Translations under genes and position numbers: made by a program | Part shown: piece after piece, positions 22,165 to 33,234 of the stretch | Position numbering within the stretch: the stretch's first letter is position 1 | Layout: each line of letters opens with the position of its first letter | Source: Vibrio sp. B1FLJ16 | Lineage (GTDB): Bacteria; Pseudomonadota; Gammaproteobacteria; Enterobacterales; Vibrionaceae | Length of the DNA: 64,000 nucleotides | Reading direction: 5' to 3' | NCBI RefSeq assembly: GCF_905175385.1 | Contig: NZ_HG992749.1 | Span: 2,604,001 to 2,668,000, forward strand | Notes under the pieces: generated by a model | Databases searched by the model: none | Told to the model about the DNA's origin: nothing | Seen by the model: only the letters and a program-made list of their open reading frames with translations

Positions 22165-22750
22165 GTTTGGGCTCCAGATTAGTTACTTGATGGAAACGCG
22201 ATACCCTGATTAACCGGGTATTCTGATCCGGTGAAATATGGCATGGATTGAGACGAAAAGCCACTAACAAACACCAAACCGTAGAGATTGTTGTCAATTA
22301 TTCCTTTATAAATATTAAAGCTTCCTCACAAGGTCACAAAAAATTAACAACAAATGGGCTTTTGTAATATTCAGAAGATCCTAATTCGCTCGACGGGCAA
22401 GCAATCCGGCTTTCAATGCGTGATTATGACCATTTATTGAATACAGCAACCGCTGCTCTAACTTCACCAGCGAATAAAGCCAAGCAAAAAAATGCATATT
22501 TCGGAATGAATATGCACAATTTATGCACTAAGCATGTAATTTGATTAATCCTGCGTGGATCGAATAAAAACGCACTTTACCCAAAAGCACAAAAATAGAA
22601 TAAAAAACCAATATTTACATAAAATACAAGAACAGATGAAATTTTAATTTAAAATAAAACAATTAACAAAATATTATCAAAGTTAACCAATTTGCATCTT
22701 AATCATAAGATTGTCATAAATAGCGGCTGGTAAATCTGTAAGGATACAAA
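22165..22750. promoter_or_regulatory. 586-bp divergent control region of rraB and arcA
   Basis: This A/T-rich region has no supported gene. At 22493-22516, TGCATATT and AATATGCA form a perfect 8-bp inverted repeat separated by 8 bases. The minus strand there reads TGCAT-ATTC-ATTCC, close to the ArgR half-site pair TGAAT-N4-ATTCA. An arginine-responsive operator for arcA is therefore plausible, but this is inference. arcA has GTAAGGAT as ribosome binding site. Confidence 0.45.
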
Positions 22751-23974
22751 ATGAGTAAGCTGTACGTTGGATCAGAAGTTGGTCAACTTAGACGAGTTCT
22801 ACTAAATCGCCCTGAGCGCGCCCTAACCCACCTAACACCTTCAAACTGTCATGAGTTATTGTTTGATGATGTACTTGCGGTAGAAGCGGCAGGAGAAGAG
22901 CACGACGCTTTCGCTCGTACCCTGCGCGACCAAGACGTAGAAGTACTCCTGCTTCACGATTTACTAGTCGAAACCCTGGCTGTTCCGGAAGCAAAAACGT
23001 GGCTACTGAACACGCAGATATCTGATTTCCGTTACGGGCCGACCTTTGCTCGTGATCTGCGCGTGTATTTCTCAGAGATGGATAATGAGCACCTTGCATC
23101 GGTACTATTAGGTGGTTTGGCTTATTCTGAGCTACCTATTAAATCGTCCTCCATGCTACCGAAGATGAGACGTCCGTTAGACTTCGTTATTGAACCGCTG
23201 CCGAATCACCTGTTTACCCGCGACACATCATGCTGGGTATACGGCGGTGTTTCTCTGAACCCGATGATGAAACCTGCACGTCAGCGTGAAACCAACCACT
23301 TGCGTGCAATTTATCGCTGGCACCCGATTTTTGCCGGTCAGGATTTCATTAAATACTTTGGTGATGAAGATCTGCACTACGATAACGCCAACGTTGAAGG
23401 TGGTGACGTTCTGGTTATCGGTAAAGGCGCCGTTCTGATTGGTATGTCTGAGCGTACGACACCTCAAGGTGTTGAGAACCTGGCATCAAACCTGTTTAAA
23501 GCTGGCCAGGCAACTGAAGTGATCGCTATTGATCTGCCGAAGCACCGTTCATGTATGCACCTAGATACGGTGATGACGCACATGGACGTTGATACCTTCT
23601 CGGTATACCCGGAAATCATGCGTAAAGATCTGGATACATGGCGTCTGACCCCTAAAGGTACTGACGGTGAAATGAATGTTGAAGCCTCACACAACTACCT
23701 TCATGCGATTGAATCCGCACTTGGCTTGGATGAACTGAAAATCATCACAACAGGTGGTGACAGCTATGAGGCAGAACGTGAGCAGTGGAATGATGCAAAC
23801 AACGTACTGACCGTAAAACCGGGTGTGGTCATAGGTTATGAACGTAACGTATACACCAACGAAAAATACGACAAAGCCGGTATTCAGGTATTAACTGTAC
23901 CTGGAAACGAGCTTGGTCGTGGTCGTGGTGGTGCCCGTTGTATGAGCTGTCCGATTGAGCGAGACGATATCTGA
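22751..23974 (+). CDS. arcA: Arginine deiminase
   Basis: This 407-residue cytosolic enzyme hydrolyses arginine to citrulline and ammonia, the first step of the arginine deiminase pathway, which supports ATP formation without oxygen and acid resistance. The nucleophile is Cys-397 in GGARCMSCP near the C-terminus. FTRD, GGDV and the [10 protein letters not shown] segment supply the remaining guanidinium-modifying residues. argF follows on the same strand after a terminator and its own promoter region. No carbamate kinase (arcC) or antiporter (arcD) is present in the window. Confidence 0.96.
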   Translation: MSKLYVGSEVGQLRRVLLNRPERALTHLTPSNCHELLFDDVLAVEAAGEEHDAFARTLRDQDVEVLLLHDLLVETLAVPEAKTWLLNTQISDFRYGPTFARDLRVYFSEMDNEHLASVLLGGLAYSELPIKSSSMLPKMRRPLDFVIEPLPNHLFTRDTSCWVYGGVSLNPMMKPARQRETNHLRAIYRWHPIFAGQDFIKYFGDEDLHYDNANVEGGDVLVIGKGAVLIGMSERTTPQGVENLASNLFKAGQATEVIAIDLPKHRSCMHLDTVMTHMDVDTFSVYPEIMRKDLDTWRLTPKGTDGEMNVEASHNYLHAIESALGLDELKIITTGGDSYEAEREQWNDANNVLTVKPGVVIGYERNVYTNEKYDKAGIQVLTVPGNELGRGRGGARCMSCPIERDDI

Positions 23975-24003
23975 TCTCAGGCTCTATCCAGTGAATAAAA
24001 ACT

Positions 24004-24033
24004 AAGGTTGATGTGAATGCATCAACCTTTTTT
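24004..24033 (+). terminator. Terminator of arcA
   Basis: AAGGTTGATG/CATCAACCTT hairpin and T-run, separating arcA from argF. Confidence 0.9.
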
Positions 24034-24044
24034 AATAACTCATT

Positions 24045-24087
24045 AAAATAATTATTCACAATAAAAGCATTTATATGTTTTAATGCA
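24045..24087 (+). promoter_or_regulatory. Candidate ArgR boxes upstream of argF
   Basis: This A/T-rich stretch contains AAAAT-AATT-ATTCA (24045-24058) and TATGT-TTTA-ATGCA (24074-24087). Each resembles the ArgR consensus TGAAT-N4-ATTCA. Spacing between the two is 29 rather than the usual 21 bp, so the call is tentative. Confidence 0.35.
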
Positions 24088-24125
24088 GTGATTCAAAATC
24101 AATCACACGTACAAAGGGACGAGCT

Positions 24126-25130
24126 ATGGCTTTCAATTTACGAAATCGCAACTTTCTGAAGCTGCTGGATTTCTCAACCAAAGAAATCCAATTCCTGCTC
24201 GAACTGTCTGCAGAGCTGAAAAAAGCAAAATATGCAGGAACAGAGCAGAAGAGACTCCAAGGTAAAAATATCGCACTCATCTTTGAAAAGTCTTCTACCC
24301 GAACCCGATGTGCGTTTGAAGTAGCGGCATTTGACCAAGGCGCTCAAGTTTCCTATATCGGTCCCTCCGGCTCGCAAATTGGTCACAAAGAATCGATGAA
24401 AGATACCGCCCGCGTTCTCGGACGTATGTATGATGGTATTGAATACCGTGGTTTTGGTCAGGCAATCGTAGAAGAGCTGGGGACTCACGCTGGCGTTCCA
24501 GTCTGGAATGGCCTGACAGATGAGTTCCACCCTACTCAAATCTTGGCGGACTTCCTGACCATGCAAGAACACGCTAGAGGCAAACAATTACATGAAATCA
24601 CCTTTGCGTACCTAGGCGATGCACGTAATAACATGGGTAACTCTCTCATGGTCGGCGCTGCCAAGATGGGCATGGATATTCGTTTGGTTGCCCCTAAAGC
24701 GTTCTGGCCAGAAGAAAGCCTTATCGAGACTTGTCAGGAAATCGCCCAGCAAACAGGTGCAAGGATCACTTGTACGGAAAGCGTTGAGGAAGGCGTTAAA
24801 GGTTGTGACTTCTTATACACCGATGTCTGGGTATCGATGGGTGAATCAGCCGATGCATGGGATGAGCGTGTAGCGGTGATGACTCCGTATCAAATAAACA
24901 TGGACGTCATCAACCAGACCGGTAATCCAAATGTGAAGTTCATGCACTGCCTTCCAGCCTTTCATAACGACGAAACTACAGTCGGCAAAGAAGTCGCTGA
25001 GAAGTACGGAATGAAAGGTCTGGAAGTCACTGAGGACGTATTTGAGTCTGAGTATTCGATTGTATTTGATGAAGCTGAAAACCGCATGCACACAATTAAG
25101 GCGGTAATGGTAGCAACGTTAGGTAGTTAG
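24126..25130 (+). CDS. argF: Ornithine carbamoyltransferase
   Basis: This 334-residue cytosolic enzyme joins carbamoyl phosphate and ornithine to citrulline (arginine synthesis) and, run in reverse, serves the arginine deiminase pathway. The carbamoyl phosphate motif SSTRTR is at residues 56-61, with HPTQ downstream and HCLPAFH (catalytic Cys of the SMG/HCLP pair) near 274. It lies just upstream of pyrB, its homologue that uses the same carbamoyl donor. Whether it acts anabolically, catabolically or both cannot be told from sequence. Confidence 0.95.
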   Translation: MAFNLRNRNFLKLLDFSTKEIQFLLELSAELKKAKYAGTEQKRLQGKNIALIFEKSSTRTRCAFEVAAFDQGAQVSYIGPSGSQIGHKESMKDTARVLGRMYDGIEYRGFGQAIVEELGTHAGVPVWNGLTDEFHPTQILADFLTMQEHARGKQLHEITFAYLGDARNNMGNSLMVGAAKMGMDIRLVAPKAFWPEESLIETCQEIAQQTGARITCTESVEEGVKGCDFLYTDVWVSMGESADAWDERVAVMTPYQINMDVINQTGNPNVKFMHCLPAFHNDETTVGKEVAEKYGMKGLEVTEDVFESEYSIVFDEAENRMHTIKAVMVATLGS

Positions 25131-25164
25131 CGACTTCTGGTTGCAAAAATCACGAGGTAATCGC

Positions 25165-25192
25165 TTGCTCTGACAAAAGTTAAGCGTATAAT
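25165..25192 (+). promoter_or_regulatory. pyrBI promoter
   Basis: TTGCTC (25165-25170), a 16-bp spacer and perfect TATAAT (25187-25192). The transcribed start region 25200-25205 reads AATTTG. In E. coli pyrBI an AATTTG start allows UTP-dependent reiterative transcription, and the element is conserved here at nearly the same distance. Confidence 0.8.
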
Positions 25193-25220
25193 GCTCGGCA
25201 ATTTGTCTGAGGATTACGAA

Positions 25221-25316
25221 ATGACCACGCTGATTGCTGACGTAAAAACGCGATTTGCTCTAACTAAGCGACTACGCTTACGTGGTATTTTTTTCGTTAA
25301 TTCTATCGATTTTTAA
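25221..25316 (+). CDS. pyrL: pyrBI leader peptide
   Basis: This 31-residue open frame, MTTLIADVKT...RGIFFVNSIDF, starts 8 bases after TGAGGA and stops directly at the foot of an intrinsic terminator. A T-rich tract (ATTTTTTTCG) near the end is the pause site for low UTP. When UTP is scarce, RNA polymerase slows, the ribosome follows closely to the end of the frame, and the terminator cannot fold, so pyrBI is transcribed. It was too short for routine gene finding but is well supported by position. Confidence 0.88.
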   Translation: MTTLIADVKTRFALTKRLRLRGIFFVNSIDF

Positions 25317-25341
25317 ACCTCCCTATTTGGGAGGTTTTTTT
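25316..25341 (+). terminator. pyrBI attenuator
   Basis: AACCTCCC/GGGAGGTT with a TATTT loop and T-run, overlapping the pyrL stop codon and about 63 bases before pyrB. This is the classic pyrimidine attenuation terminator. Confidence 0.92.
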
Positions 25342-25403
25342 ATGTCCAAAATTCCTCAAGGTTAATTTTGGAGATGGTCATCACTGTTATAGGGAAGAAG
25401 ATC

Positions 25404-26333
25404 ATGGCGAACTCGCTTTACCAGAAGCACATCATCTCTATTCCAGAGCTTTCACGAGAAGAACTGGAACTCATCGTCGCAACAGCAGGAAACCTTAAAA
25501 AGGAACCTCAACCAGAACTTATTAAAAATAAAGTCGTTGCGAGCTGTTTCTTTGAACCGTCAACACGTACGCGTTTGTCATTTGAAACGGCAATTCAGCG
25601 CATCGGCGGTGATGTCATTGGCTTTGATAACGATGGTAATACTTCTCTGGCGAAGAAAGGCGAAACGCTTTCTGACTCGGTACAAGTCATCTCTTCGTAT
25701 GTCGATGCTTTTGTGATGCGCCACCCTCAGGAAGGAGCAGCACGTCTGGCGTCAGAATTCTCGAACGGCGTACCTGTAATTAATGCAGGCGATGGCGCAA
25801 ACCAACACCCGACTCAGACACTGCTTGACCTGTACACCATTTCAGAAACACAAGGTCGCCTGGACAACCTGAACGTGGCATTTGTCGGTGACCTAAAGTA
25901 CGGCCGTACGGTTCACTCGCTAACGCAAGCTCTGGCAAAGTTCAATAACATCCGCTTCTTCTTTGTTGCCCCAGAAGCTCTGGCAATGCCAGATTATATC
26001 TGTGAAGAGCTCGATGAGGCAGGAATCGAGTACAGCCTGCATACCGACATGGAAACCGTCATTCCTGAACTGGATATTCTGTATATGACGCGTGTACAGA
26101 AAGAGCGTTTTGATGAGTCCGAATACGCACATATTAAGTCAGCGTACATCCTGACAGCGGCTATGCTGGAAGATGCGCGCGAGAACCTAAAAGTACTGCA
26201 CCCGCTTCCACGCGTGGACGAAATCACAACGGACGTGGATAAAACTCCGCATGCCTACTATTTCCAGCAAGCGCAAAACGGCGTATACGCACGTCAGGCG
26301 CTGTTGGCACTGGTTCTGAACGAAACACTGTAA
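25404..26333 (+). CDS. pyrB: Aspartate carbamoyltransferase catalytic subunit
   Basis: This 309-residue catalytic chain of ATCase forms carbamoyl-aspartate, the committed step of pyrimidine synthesis. [22 protein letters not shown] and [12 protein letters not shown] are all present. I start at 25404 (ANSLYQKHI after Met), which matches E. coli PyrB from the first residue; the frame could extend 12 codons upstream into the leader without support. pyrI follows 17 bp later, giving the class B (c6r6) holoenzyme. Expression is set by the pyrL attenuator. Confidence 0.97.
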   Translation: MANSLYQKHIISIPELSREELELIVATAGNLKKEPQPELIKNKVVASCFFEPSTRTRLSFETAIQRIGGDVIGFDNDGNTSLAKKGETLSDSVQVISSYVDAFVMRHPQEGAARLASEFSNGVPVINAGDGANQHPTQTLLDLYTISETQGRLDNLNVAFVGDLKYGRTVHSLTQALAKFNNIRFFFVAPEALAMPDYICEELDEAGIEYSLHTDMETVIPELDILYMTRVQKERFDESEYAHIKSAYILTAAMLEDARENLKVLHPLPRVDEITTDVDKTPHAYYFQQAQNGVYARQALLALVLNETL

Positions 26334-26350
26334 TCGAGGAGAAAATAGAC

Positions 26351-26812
26351 ATGGTTAAAGAAACTCAATTGCAGGTAGAGGCAATCAAAAACGGTACAGT
26401 AATCGACCACATCCCGGCACAAATCGGTATAAAAGTGTTAAAGCTGTTCGATATGCACAACTCATCTCAGCGTGTGACCATCGGCCTCAACTTACCGTCT
26501 TCAGCTCTCGGCCATAAAGACCTGCTGAAAATAGAAAATGTCTTCATCAACGAAGAGCAGGCCAGCAAACTGGCTTTGTATGCACCGCATGCGACAGTGA
26601 ACCAAATCGAGAACTACGAAGTGGTGAAGAAGCTTGCGCTGGAGCTACCAGAGAAAATCAACGATGTATTTGAGTGCCCGAACACCAACTGCATCTCTCA
26701 CAATGAACCTGTAGAGAGCAGCTTTAAAGTCTTCGAGAAGAAAGAAGAGATTCGTCTGAAGTGTAAGTACTGCGAAAAAGTGTTCTCCAGAGAAATCGTT
26801 ACTGAACGTTAA
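26351..26812 (+). CDS. pyrI: Aspartate carbamoyltransferase regulatory subunit
   Basis: This 153-residue regulatory chain binds CTP/ATP through its N-terminal domain and contacts PyrB through a zinc domain. The four zinc ligands are visible: C109, C114, C138 and C141. It is co-transcribed with pyrB (GAGG ribosome binding site in the 17-bp gap) and ends in a terminator at 26846. Confidence 0.97.
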   Translation: MVKETQLQVEAIKNGTVIDHIPAQIGIKVLKLFDMHNSSQRVTIGLNLPSSALGHKDLLKIENVFINEEQASKLALYAPHATVNQIENYEVVKKLALELPEKINDVFECPNTNCISHNEPVESSFKVFEKKEEIRLKCKYCEKVFSREIVTER

Positions 26813-26845
26813 TTAACCGCTGTTTTCAAACAGTGAATAACTTCA

Positions 26846-26872
26846 AATGCCCTGTATTTACAGGGCATTTTG
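26846..26872 (+). terminator. Terminator of pyrBI
   Basis: AAATGCCCTG/CAGGGCATTT stem with a TATTTA loop. Confidence 0.88.
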
Positions 26873-26942
26873 CACTTTACCTGTCATGGTTTTAGAGGCA
26901 CACTGAGACTCTTAATTCGCTAAAACAGATGGAACAAATACA

Positions 26943-27332
26943 ATGACGAAAGTACTTCACACTGAGTCTGCACCAGCAGCAATCGGCCCTTATGTTCAAG
27001 GTGTAGATCTAGGCAATATGGTCCTAACCTCAGGCCAAATCCCAGTTAACCCAGCGACAGGTGAAGTATCTGCAGATATCGCAGAACAAGCACGTCAGTC
27101 TCTAGACAACGTAAAAGCAGTGGTAGAGTCTTCAGGCCTTACCGTTTCTGATATCGTAAAAATGACCGTTTTCGTTAAAGACCTGAACGACTTCGGCACT
27201 GTAAACGAAGTGTACGGTAAGTTCTTCGATGAGCACCAGGTAGCTAACTACCCTGCTCGTTCATGTGTTGAAGTTGCTCGCCTACCAAAAGATGTAGGTA
27301 TCGAAATTGAAGCAATCGCCGTTCGTAAATGA
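26943..27332 (+). CDS. ridA: RidA family enamine/imine deaminase
   Basis: This 129-residue cytosolic trimeric enzyme hydrolyses reactive enamine/imine intermediates such as 2-aminoacrylate produced by PLP enzymes. The conserved Arg in YPARSCVEV and the C-terminal glutamate in IEIEAIA form the active site. Position after pyrBI is conserved in enterobacteria and vibrios. It has its own short leader and a bidirectional terminator shared with plsC. Confidence 0.93.
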   Translation: MTKVLHTESAPAAIGPYVQGVDLGNMVLTSGQIPVNPATGEVSADIAEQARQSLDNVKAVVESSGLTVSDIVKMTVFVKDLNDFGTVNEVYGKFFDEHQVANYPARSCVEVARLPKDVGIEIEAIAVRK

Positions 27333-27355
27333 TTGCTTAATAAAATTGATTCCAT

Positions 27356-27388
27356 AAAAAATGGGTAGCCTGAGCTACCCAATTTTTA
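27356..27388. terminator. Bidirectional terminator between ridA and plsC
   Basis: ATGGGTAGC/GCTACCCA stem with A-run on the left and T-run on the right, so it serves both convergent genes. Confidence 0.9.
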
Positions 27389-27408
27389 TTGTTTTTCAAC
27401 AAGGTAAA

Positions 27409-28134
27409 CTATGCAGCGTTGCGCTGTTTCACTTCTTCATCCAGAGCAAGCAGTTTCTCTTTCATTTGCTCACGACAGGTGTTTGCTAACTCACGAATGC
27501 TTTCTTTGCTGTAACCCTCTGTACTCACTGGTGGCAGCATTTCCACAATCACATGTCCGTTGTTCCAGCGGTTCAGTTTGAGTTTATCGGTGGAGCTACA
27601 AACGATAGGGATAATCGGCACTTCGGCACCAATCGCCGCATGGAATGCGCCAGTTTTAAATGGCAGTAGACCGCGACCACGGGAGCGCGTACCTTCCGGG
27701 AACATCCAAACCGACACTTCACTCTCTTTCATGCTGCTGACCACTTGATCAATAGTGCCCTTGGCCTTTGAACGGTTAGCACGGTCAATCAAAATATTAC
27801 CCGTCAGCCAGTAAAGCTGACCAAATAGTGGCATCCACGCTAAGCTCTTCTTACCAACAGTAACGACTTTTGGCGTTACTGCTGCAGATACCGTAAACAG
27901 ATCCCAATTGTTTTGATGGTTCGCGATGTAAACATGCTGACCACGAGAGTAAGCATCTTCAGGAAGACGCAGTTCAAGCTTAATCCCAAACACTCTCGAC
28001 ATCTTGGCAAACAGGCGGCCAAACGTGAAAACGTGCTTAGGGTTACGAGGGCTTAACAGGCAGTAACCACAACCACCAATAAACATCACAATAGCGAATA
28101 TCGCGATAGCAAATACACGTAACAGTGCAATCAT
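27409..28134 (-). CDS. plsC: 1-acylglycerol-3-phosphate O-acyltransferase
   Basis: This 241-residue membrane-bound acyltransferase makes phosphatidic acid from lysophosphatidic acid. The catalytic NHQNNWD motif (H73, D78) and the FPEGTRS motif (145-151) are intact, after one or two N-terminal membrane helices. I set the start at 28134 because GGAG precedes it by 7 bases; the frame extends 12 codons further without a better site. It is a single gene convergent with ridA. Confidence 0.93.
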   Translation of the reverse strand: MIALLRVFAIAIFAIVMFIGGCGYCLLSPRNPKHVFTFGRLFAKMSRVFGIKLELRLPEDAYSRGQHVYIANHQNNWDLFTVSAAVTPKVVTVGKKSLAWMPLFGQLYWLTGNILIDRANRSKAKGTIDQVVSSMKESEVSVWMFPEGTRSRGRGLLPFKTGAFHAAIGAEVPIIPIVCSSTDKLKLNRWNNGHVIVEMLPPVSTEGYSKESIRELANTCREQMKEKLLALDEEVKQRNAA

Positions 28135-28222
28135 TCTTGTTCTCCAGAAACCGGCTTCTGCCAGATACAACTATTAGTTTCTCTCAATCCTTGCCAATTT
28201 TCTCGAGGAAAGAGATTGATAT

Positions 28223-28252
28223 AAAAAAGCCGAAACCTGAGTTTCGGCTTTT
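28223..28252 (-). terminator. Terminator of the mla-murA operon
   Basis: AAAAGCCGAAAC/GTTTCGGCTTTTTT hairpin on the minus strand, after the murA stop. Confidence 0.92.
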
Positions 28253-28277
28253 GATATCCAAATCAGCTGCGTGTAGT

Positions 28278-29552
<1,275 letters not shown>

Positions 29553-29807
29553 TTAAAGCGACATCAGCTTCTTATCGCGAGCCCACTCTGCAGGGGTGAA
29601 CGCTTTAATAGATACTGCGTGAATGTCGTTACGCTGGATGTATTCCATCAGAGGAGCATAAATTAATTGTTGCTTCTTGACGCGGCTCATTCCCTCAAAG
29701 CAAGCATCAACAGCAACCACTTCGTAGTGGCTACCTTCACCTTTTACATGCACTTCTTGAAGGTTTAGTGCCTCTTCTAATAACTGTTGTACTTTTGCGC
29801 TGTCCAC
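29553..29807 (-). CDS. ibaG: BolA family protein IbaG
   Basis: This 84-residue BolA-fold protein is an acid-stress linked partner of monothiol glutaredoxin Grx4 in iron-sulfur handling. The conserved [13 protein letters not shown] and [10 protein letters not shown] segments are present. It sits between mlaB (4 bp gap) and murA (6 bp gap), the conserved placement (yrbA in E. coli). Confidence 0.93.
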   Translation of the reverse strand: MDSAKVQQLLEEALNLQEVHVKGEGSHYEVVAVDACFEGMSRVKKQQLIYAPLMEYIQRNDIHAVSIKAFTPAEWARDKKLMSL

Positions 29808-29811
29808 AATT

Positions 29812-30132
29812 TTACCCCTGATAATTCTGTATGTGCTTGTTCACTAAGGATTCAACATTACTTAGTTGAAACAAAGTGCGTAGTTGCGTTGGCACGAAAC
29901 TGAGCATTATATGACAGTTTTGCTTTTTTGCATGCTCTATTAAGTGAATTAACATCACCATCCCGGCCGAATCTACCCGCTCTACATCTTGTAAGGAGCA
30001 TTCAAATTCACCCTGAGCAGGCTGCCATTTCTTCGCTTTATCCCATAACGAAGGAACGGAATCTCTGTCTAAAGCTCCTGAAAGCTTCAGACTATCCGCG
30101 GTCATATTCCACTGAGAAGCAGACTGTCCCAT
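29812..30132 (-). CDS. mlaB: Mla system STAS-domain protein MlaB
   Basis: This 106-residue cytosolic STAS protein binds and activates the ATPase MlaF in the MlaFEDB complex of the inner membrane. The [16 protein letters not shown] core strand-helix is the STAS signature. It is the least conserved Mla component. Its start overlaps the mlaC stop by one base. Confidence 0.88.
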   Translation of the reverse strand: MGQSASQWNMTADSLKLSGALDRDSVPSLWDKAKKWQPAQGEFECSLQDVERVDSAGMVMLIHLIEHAKKQNCHIMLSFVPTQLRTLFQLSNVESLVNKHIQNYQG

Positions 30133-30770
30133 TACTTTTTCGCCTCAAAGCGAATCGGTTCAGCCGCCAGTTTTTCAAGATCTTTTGCTACTGACACCAC
30201 ACCTTCCTGGCGGATCTTGGTATTCCATTCAGACTGCTTGCTTGATAAGAGACTAATGCCTTCAGCAATCATATCGAACGCTTCCCACTCATCTGTTTTG
30301 TTATCTTTGCGCAGTTTGAACTCAAGTTTGATATTCGGACGCGGCGTATCAATAATATCGACTTTGACACTTGCAATACGATCCGACGGATCCAGTTTAG
30401 GTTCGGGACCGAACTCTATTTTCTGGTCATTGTACTGGGTCAGAACCTGAGCGTAAGACGCAACTAGGTAACCTCTGAAAGCATCGATAAACTCGAGTAC
30501 ATCTTCACGTTTTGTCCCTTTCAGATTCGGACCTAATAGTTTCAGGGCCGCATATCGGTAGTTGACGTAAGGCATCAGCTCTTCTTCAACAACAACCTTT
30601 AGCAGGTTCGGATCTTGCTGAATTTTTGGCTGCTCGTTCTTCAAGCGGTCAAACGTTACCTCTGCAACCTGCCTCATCATCTGATAAGGCTGAGTTTTAT
30701 CCACTTCTGCCGCGTTCAAACCGAATGCTGTAAATACAGCACAAACCGAAAGTAGTAATCTAGAAAGCAT
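30132..30770 (-). CDS. mlaC: Periplasmic phospholipid-binding protein MlaC
   Basis: This 212-residue periplasmic shuttle carries phospholipid between the outer-membrane MlaA complex and inner-membrane MlaD. The first 20 residues form a signal peptide ending in LNAA. The MlaC/Ttg2 domain fills the rest (PYVNYRYAALKLLG and FRGYLVASYAQ are typical). It lies 2 bp after mlaD. Confidence 0.94.
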   Translation of the reverse strand: MLSRLLLSVCAVFTAFGLNAAEVDKTQPYQMMRQVAEVTFDRLKNEQPKIQQDPNLLKVVVEEELMPYVNYRYAALKLLGPNLKGTKREDVLEFIDAFRGYLVASYAQVLTQYNDQKIEFGPEPKLDPSDRIASVKVDIIDTPRPNIKLEFKLRKDNKTDEWEAFDMIAEGISLLSSKQSEWNTKIRQEGVVSVAKDLEKLAAEPIRFEAKK

Positions 30771-30772
30771 CG

Positions 30773-31264
30773 TTATTCCTTACTTGAGTTATCTGAGCCA
30801 CCACCAACACTGTAAAGTACCTGACCTATCAGGTCTTCAAGTACTAATGCAGATTTTGTATCTTCGATGGTATCGCCGTCTTCCAGCATCACTTCGTCAT
30901 CAAATACGAAGCCAGGCACAAAACCGATATATTGCTCTCCAATCAACCCTGAGGTAAGAATCTGAACACTCGATGTATCCGGAAACTGGTTGTACTCGCT
31001 GTTGATAGCTAAGCTCACTTCCGGTAATAGGCTTTCAGGGTTGAGAGTGATTTTACTTACGCGACCGATAACGACGCCACCCACTTTAACAGGTGAGCGC
31101 ACTTTCAAGCTGCCAATATTGTCGAACTTGGCGTTAAGGGTGTAAGTATTACCAGAGCCCATACTCTTTACGTCAGCGACTTGAAAAATCATTACAAGAA
31201 TTGCGCAAATTCCCGCCAATACAAAGCTGCCAACCCATAATTCTGTTTTACGTGTTTGTTGCAT
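30773..31264 (-). CDS. mlaD: MCE-domain protein MlaD
   Basis: This 163-residue protein is anchored in the inner membrane by one N-terminal helix (about residues 10-28). It carries one MCE domain with the SPVKVGGVVIGRV motif at about 57-69, and forms the hexameric lipid channel of the Mla transporter. The downstream end is variable and acidic. It lies 2 bp from mlaE. Confidence 0.95.
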   Translation of the reverse strand: MQQTRKTELWVGSFVLAGICAILVMIFQVADVKSMGSGNTYTLNAKFDNIGSLKVRSPVKVGGVVIGRVSKITLNPESLLPEVSLAINSEYNQFPDTSSVQILTSGLIGEQYIGFVPGFVFDDEVMLEDGDTIEDTKSALVLEDLIGQVLYSVGGGSDNSSKE

Positions 31265-31266
31265 GA

Positions 31267-32058
31267 TTAGTTCCCAAACATCAATGCTGTCAGTACAAAG
31301 TCTAGCCCCAGTACTGCTAAAGAAGAATGCACCACAGTGCGTGTAGTTGCCCGGCTGATCCCTTCCGAGGTAGGTATAGCGTCATAGCCGTTAAACAAGG
31401 CAATCCAGGTAACAGTAATCGCAAACACAAAGCATTTGATCATACTGTTGCCGATGTCCTGACCTAATTCCACAGAGGATTGCATCGCAGACCAGAAACT
31501 GCCGTGATCAACCCCTTTCCAGTCGACCCCGACAAGCTGAGCTCCCCAGATCCCTACCGCCATGAAAATCATAGCCAGTAAAGGCATCGAGATCGCCCCC
31601 GCCCAAAAGCGCGGCGCAATAACTCGCTTCAAAGGATCAACCGCCATCATTTCCAGGCTGGATAGTTGCTCGGTCGCTTTCATCAGACCAATTTCTGCAG
31701 TCAAAGCAGATCCTGCACGTCCGGCAAACAGCAACGCGGTAACAACAGGGCCAAGCTCACGGAGCAACGAAAGTGCCACCATCTGTCCCAGACTGCCCTC
31801 GGCACCGTAATCCACCAGCACTACATAACCTTGCAGGCTCAATACCATACCGATAAATAAGCCGGAAACGACGATGATCGCAAGAGACTGAACACCAACG
31901 GAATAGAGCTGCTTAATCAGCAAAGGGAAACTTTTGCTCGGTTTAGGTTTGGCGAACAATGCGCCCAACAGCATCAACGTTGCACGGCCAAAAGCTTCAC
32001 AGATGGCCAATGTGCGCTTTCCTAACGAAGCGACAAACTGAATAAAGCTATCGACCAT
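31267..32058 (-). CDS. mlaE: Mla ABC transporter permease MlaE
   Basis: This 263-residue inner-membrane permease of the phospholipid transport complex has five or six hydrophobic segments and the family loop [23 protein letters not shown] set the start at 32058, where AAGGA precedes by nine bases and the N-terminus matches the family; the frame could begin at 32118. The gene then overlaps the end of mlaF by 11 bp, which implies translational coupling. Confidence 0.93.
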   Translation of the reverse strand: MVDSFIQFVASLGKRTLAICEAFGRATLMLLGALFAKPKPSKSFPLLIKQLYSVGVQSLAIIVVSGLFIGMVLSLQGYVVLVDYGAEGSLGQMVALSLLRELGPVVTALLFAGRAGSALTAEIGLMKATEQLSSLEMMAVDPLKRVIAPRFWAGAISMPLLAMIFMAVGIWGAQLVGVDWKGVDHGSFWSAMQSSVELGQDIGNSMIKCFVFAITVTWIALFNGYDAIPTSEGISRATTRTVVHSSLAVLGLDFVLTALMFGN

Positions 32059-32851
32059 CAAATAAATCCTTTTCGATACTTTGCGAAGGGTAACTGAAAG
32101 GCACCGGGCCATCGGCATCGCCCTGTAAAAACTGCTGCACTCTAGGATCCTGGTTCTGTCTCAACTCCTCAGGCGTCCCAAAAGCGATGATCTTGCCATC
32201 TGCCAGTAAGTAAACCCAGTCTGCAATACTCATTACTTCCGGAACATCGTGAGAAACGACAATGGACGTTAAACCAAGCGCCTGATTTAAGTTACTAATA
32301 AGCTCAACTAGGACCCCCATCGTGATCGGATCTTGTCCGACAAACGGTTCGTCGTACATGATCAAATCCGGGTCTAGCGCAATTGCCCGTGCCAGTGCTG
32401 CGCGTCGAGCCATACCACCTGACAGTTCACTCGGCATAAGCTCGGCAGCACCACGTAAACCAACCGCTTCGAGCTTGAGCAACACCATGGTTCGAATCAG
32501 ATCTTCCGAGAGTTCCGTGTGTTCGCGTAACGGAAAGGCGACGTTATCAAAGACATTTAAGTCTGTGAACAGCGCACCGGACTGGAATAGCATGCTCATT
32601 TTCTTACGGGCATGGTAAAGCTTTTTCCGCGAAAGACTTGGAATGTTGTCTCCGTCAAACCAGATCTCCCCTTGTTCGGGATACAACTGACCGCCAATCA
32701 GGCGTAACAGCGTGGTTTTACCGATACCAGACGGCCCCATAATTGCGGTCACTTTGCCTTCAGGAACATGCAGATCGATACCATCAAAGATCTTGCGATT
32801 CCCGCGCGAAAAAGAGAGATTGTTCACGGTGACTAAATCGTTGTTCGACAT
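32048..32851 (-). CDS. mlaF: Mla ABC transporter ATPase MlaF
   Basis: This 267-residue ATP-binding subunit powers lipid transport by MlaE/MlaD. The Walker A GPSGIGKT is at residues 39-46, the signature LSGGMARR in the middle, and the Walker [11 protein letters not shown] follows. It is the first gene of the operon mlaFEDCB-ibaG-murA. The 383-bp region upstream is shared with the divergent yrbG operon. Confidence 0.95.
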   Translation of the reverse strand: MSNNDLVTVNNLSFSRGNRKIFDGIDLHVPEGKVTAIMGPSGIGKTTLLRLIGGQLYPEQGEIWFDGDNIPSLSRKKLYHARKKMSMLFQSGALFTDLNVFDNVAFPLREHTELSEDLIRTMVLLKLEAVGLRGAAELMPSELSGGMARRAALARAIALDPDLIMYDEPFVGQDPITMGVLVELISNLNQALGLTSIVVSHDVPEVMSIADWVYLLADGKIIAFGTPEELRQNQDPRVQQFLQGDADGPVPFSYPSQSIEKDLFDGR

Positions 32852-33234
32852 ATTATCTCTTTAATTGTCGGAGCATTAAAAGCGCTCACAGTTTCATCAG
32901 GCCGATTCATACTCAAATACTTCCACACTATTACGTGTAAATGCGATTTCGGTTCATCAATTAAGGATGCAATCATAAGCACATTAGCGGCGAATTTAAA
33001 GCACTGTTCGATTAAATAAACCCGACCAAATTCAATCGATTCTTGTTAAACGATAGCTGTAGACCGCCACAACATTTAAATCTTAATCCAGAATCAGCAC
33101 TTAAACTGTAATGTTCGCTAAACACAATTTCGTTACTTACCTTTAATTTATTTGTTGTTTATCTTCCATTTTCCGCTGCAAAAGGTCAAAATTAGCGGTT
33201 ATTCATTTCTCTTATTTAATAGTTAGGAATTATC
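32852..33234. other. 383-bp divergent region between mlaF and yrbG
   Basis: It must contain promoters in both directions. It is A/T-rich, with no open frame of note and no hairpin or operator that I can name. Confidence 0.4.

Noticed and set aside
25368..25403. Upstream extension of pyrB to 25368
   Set aside because: The extra 12 residues have no counterpart in the family, and ATG 25404 aligns with the known N-terminus.
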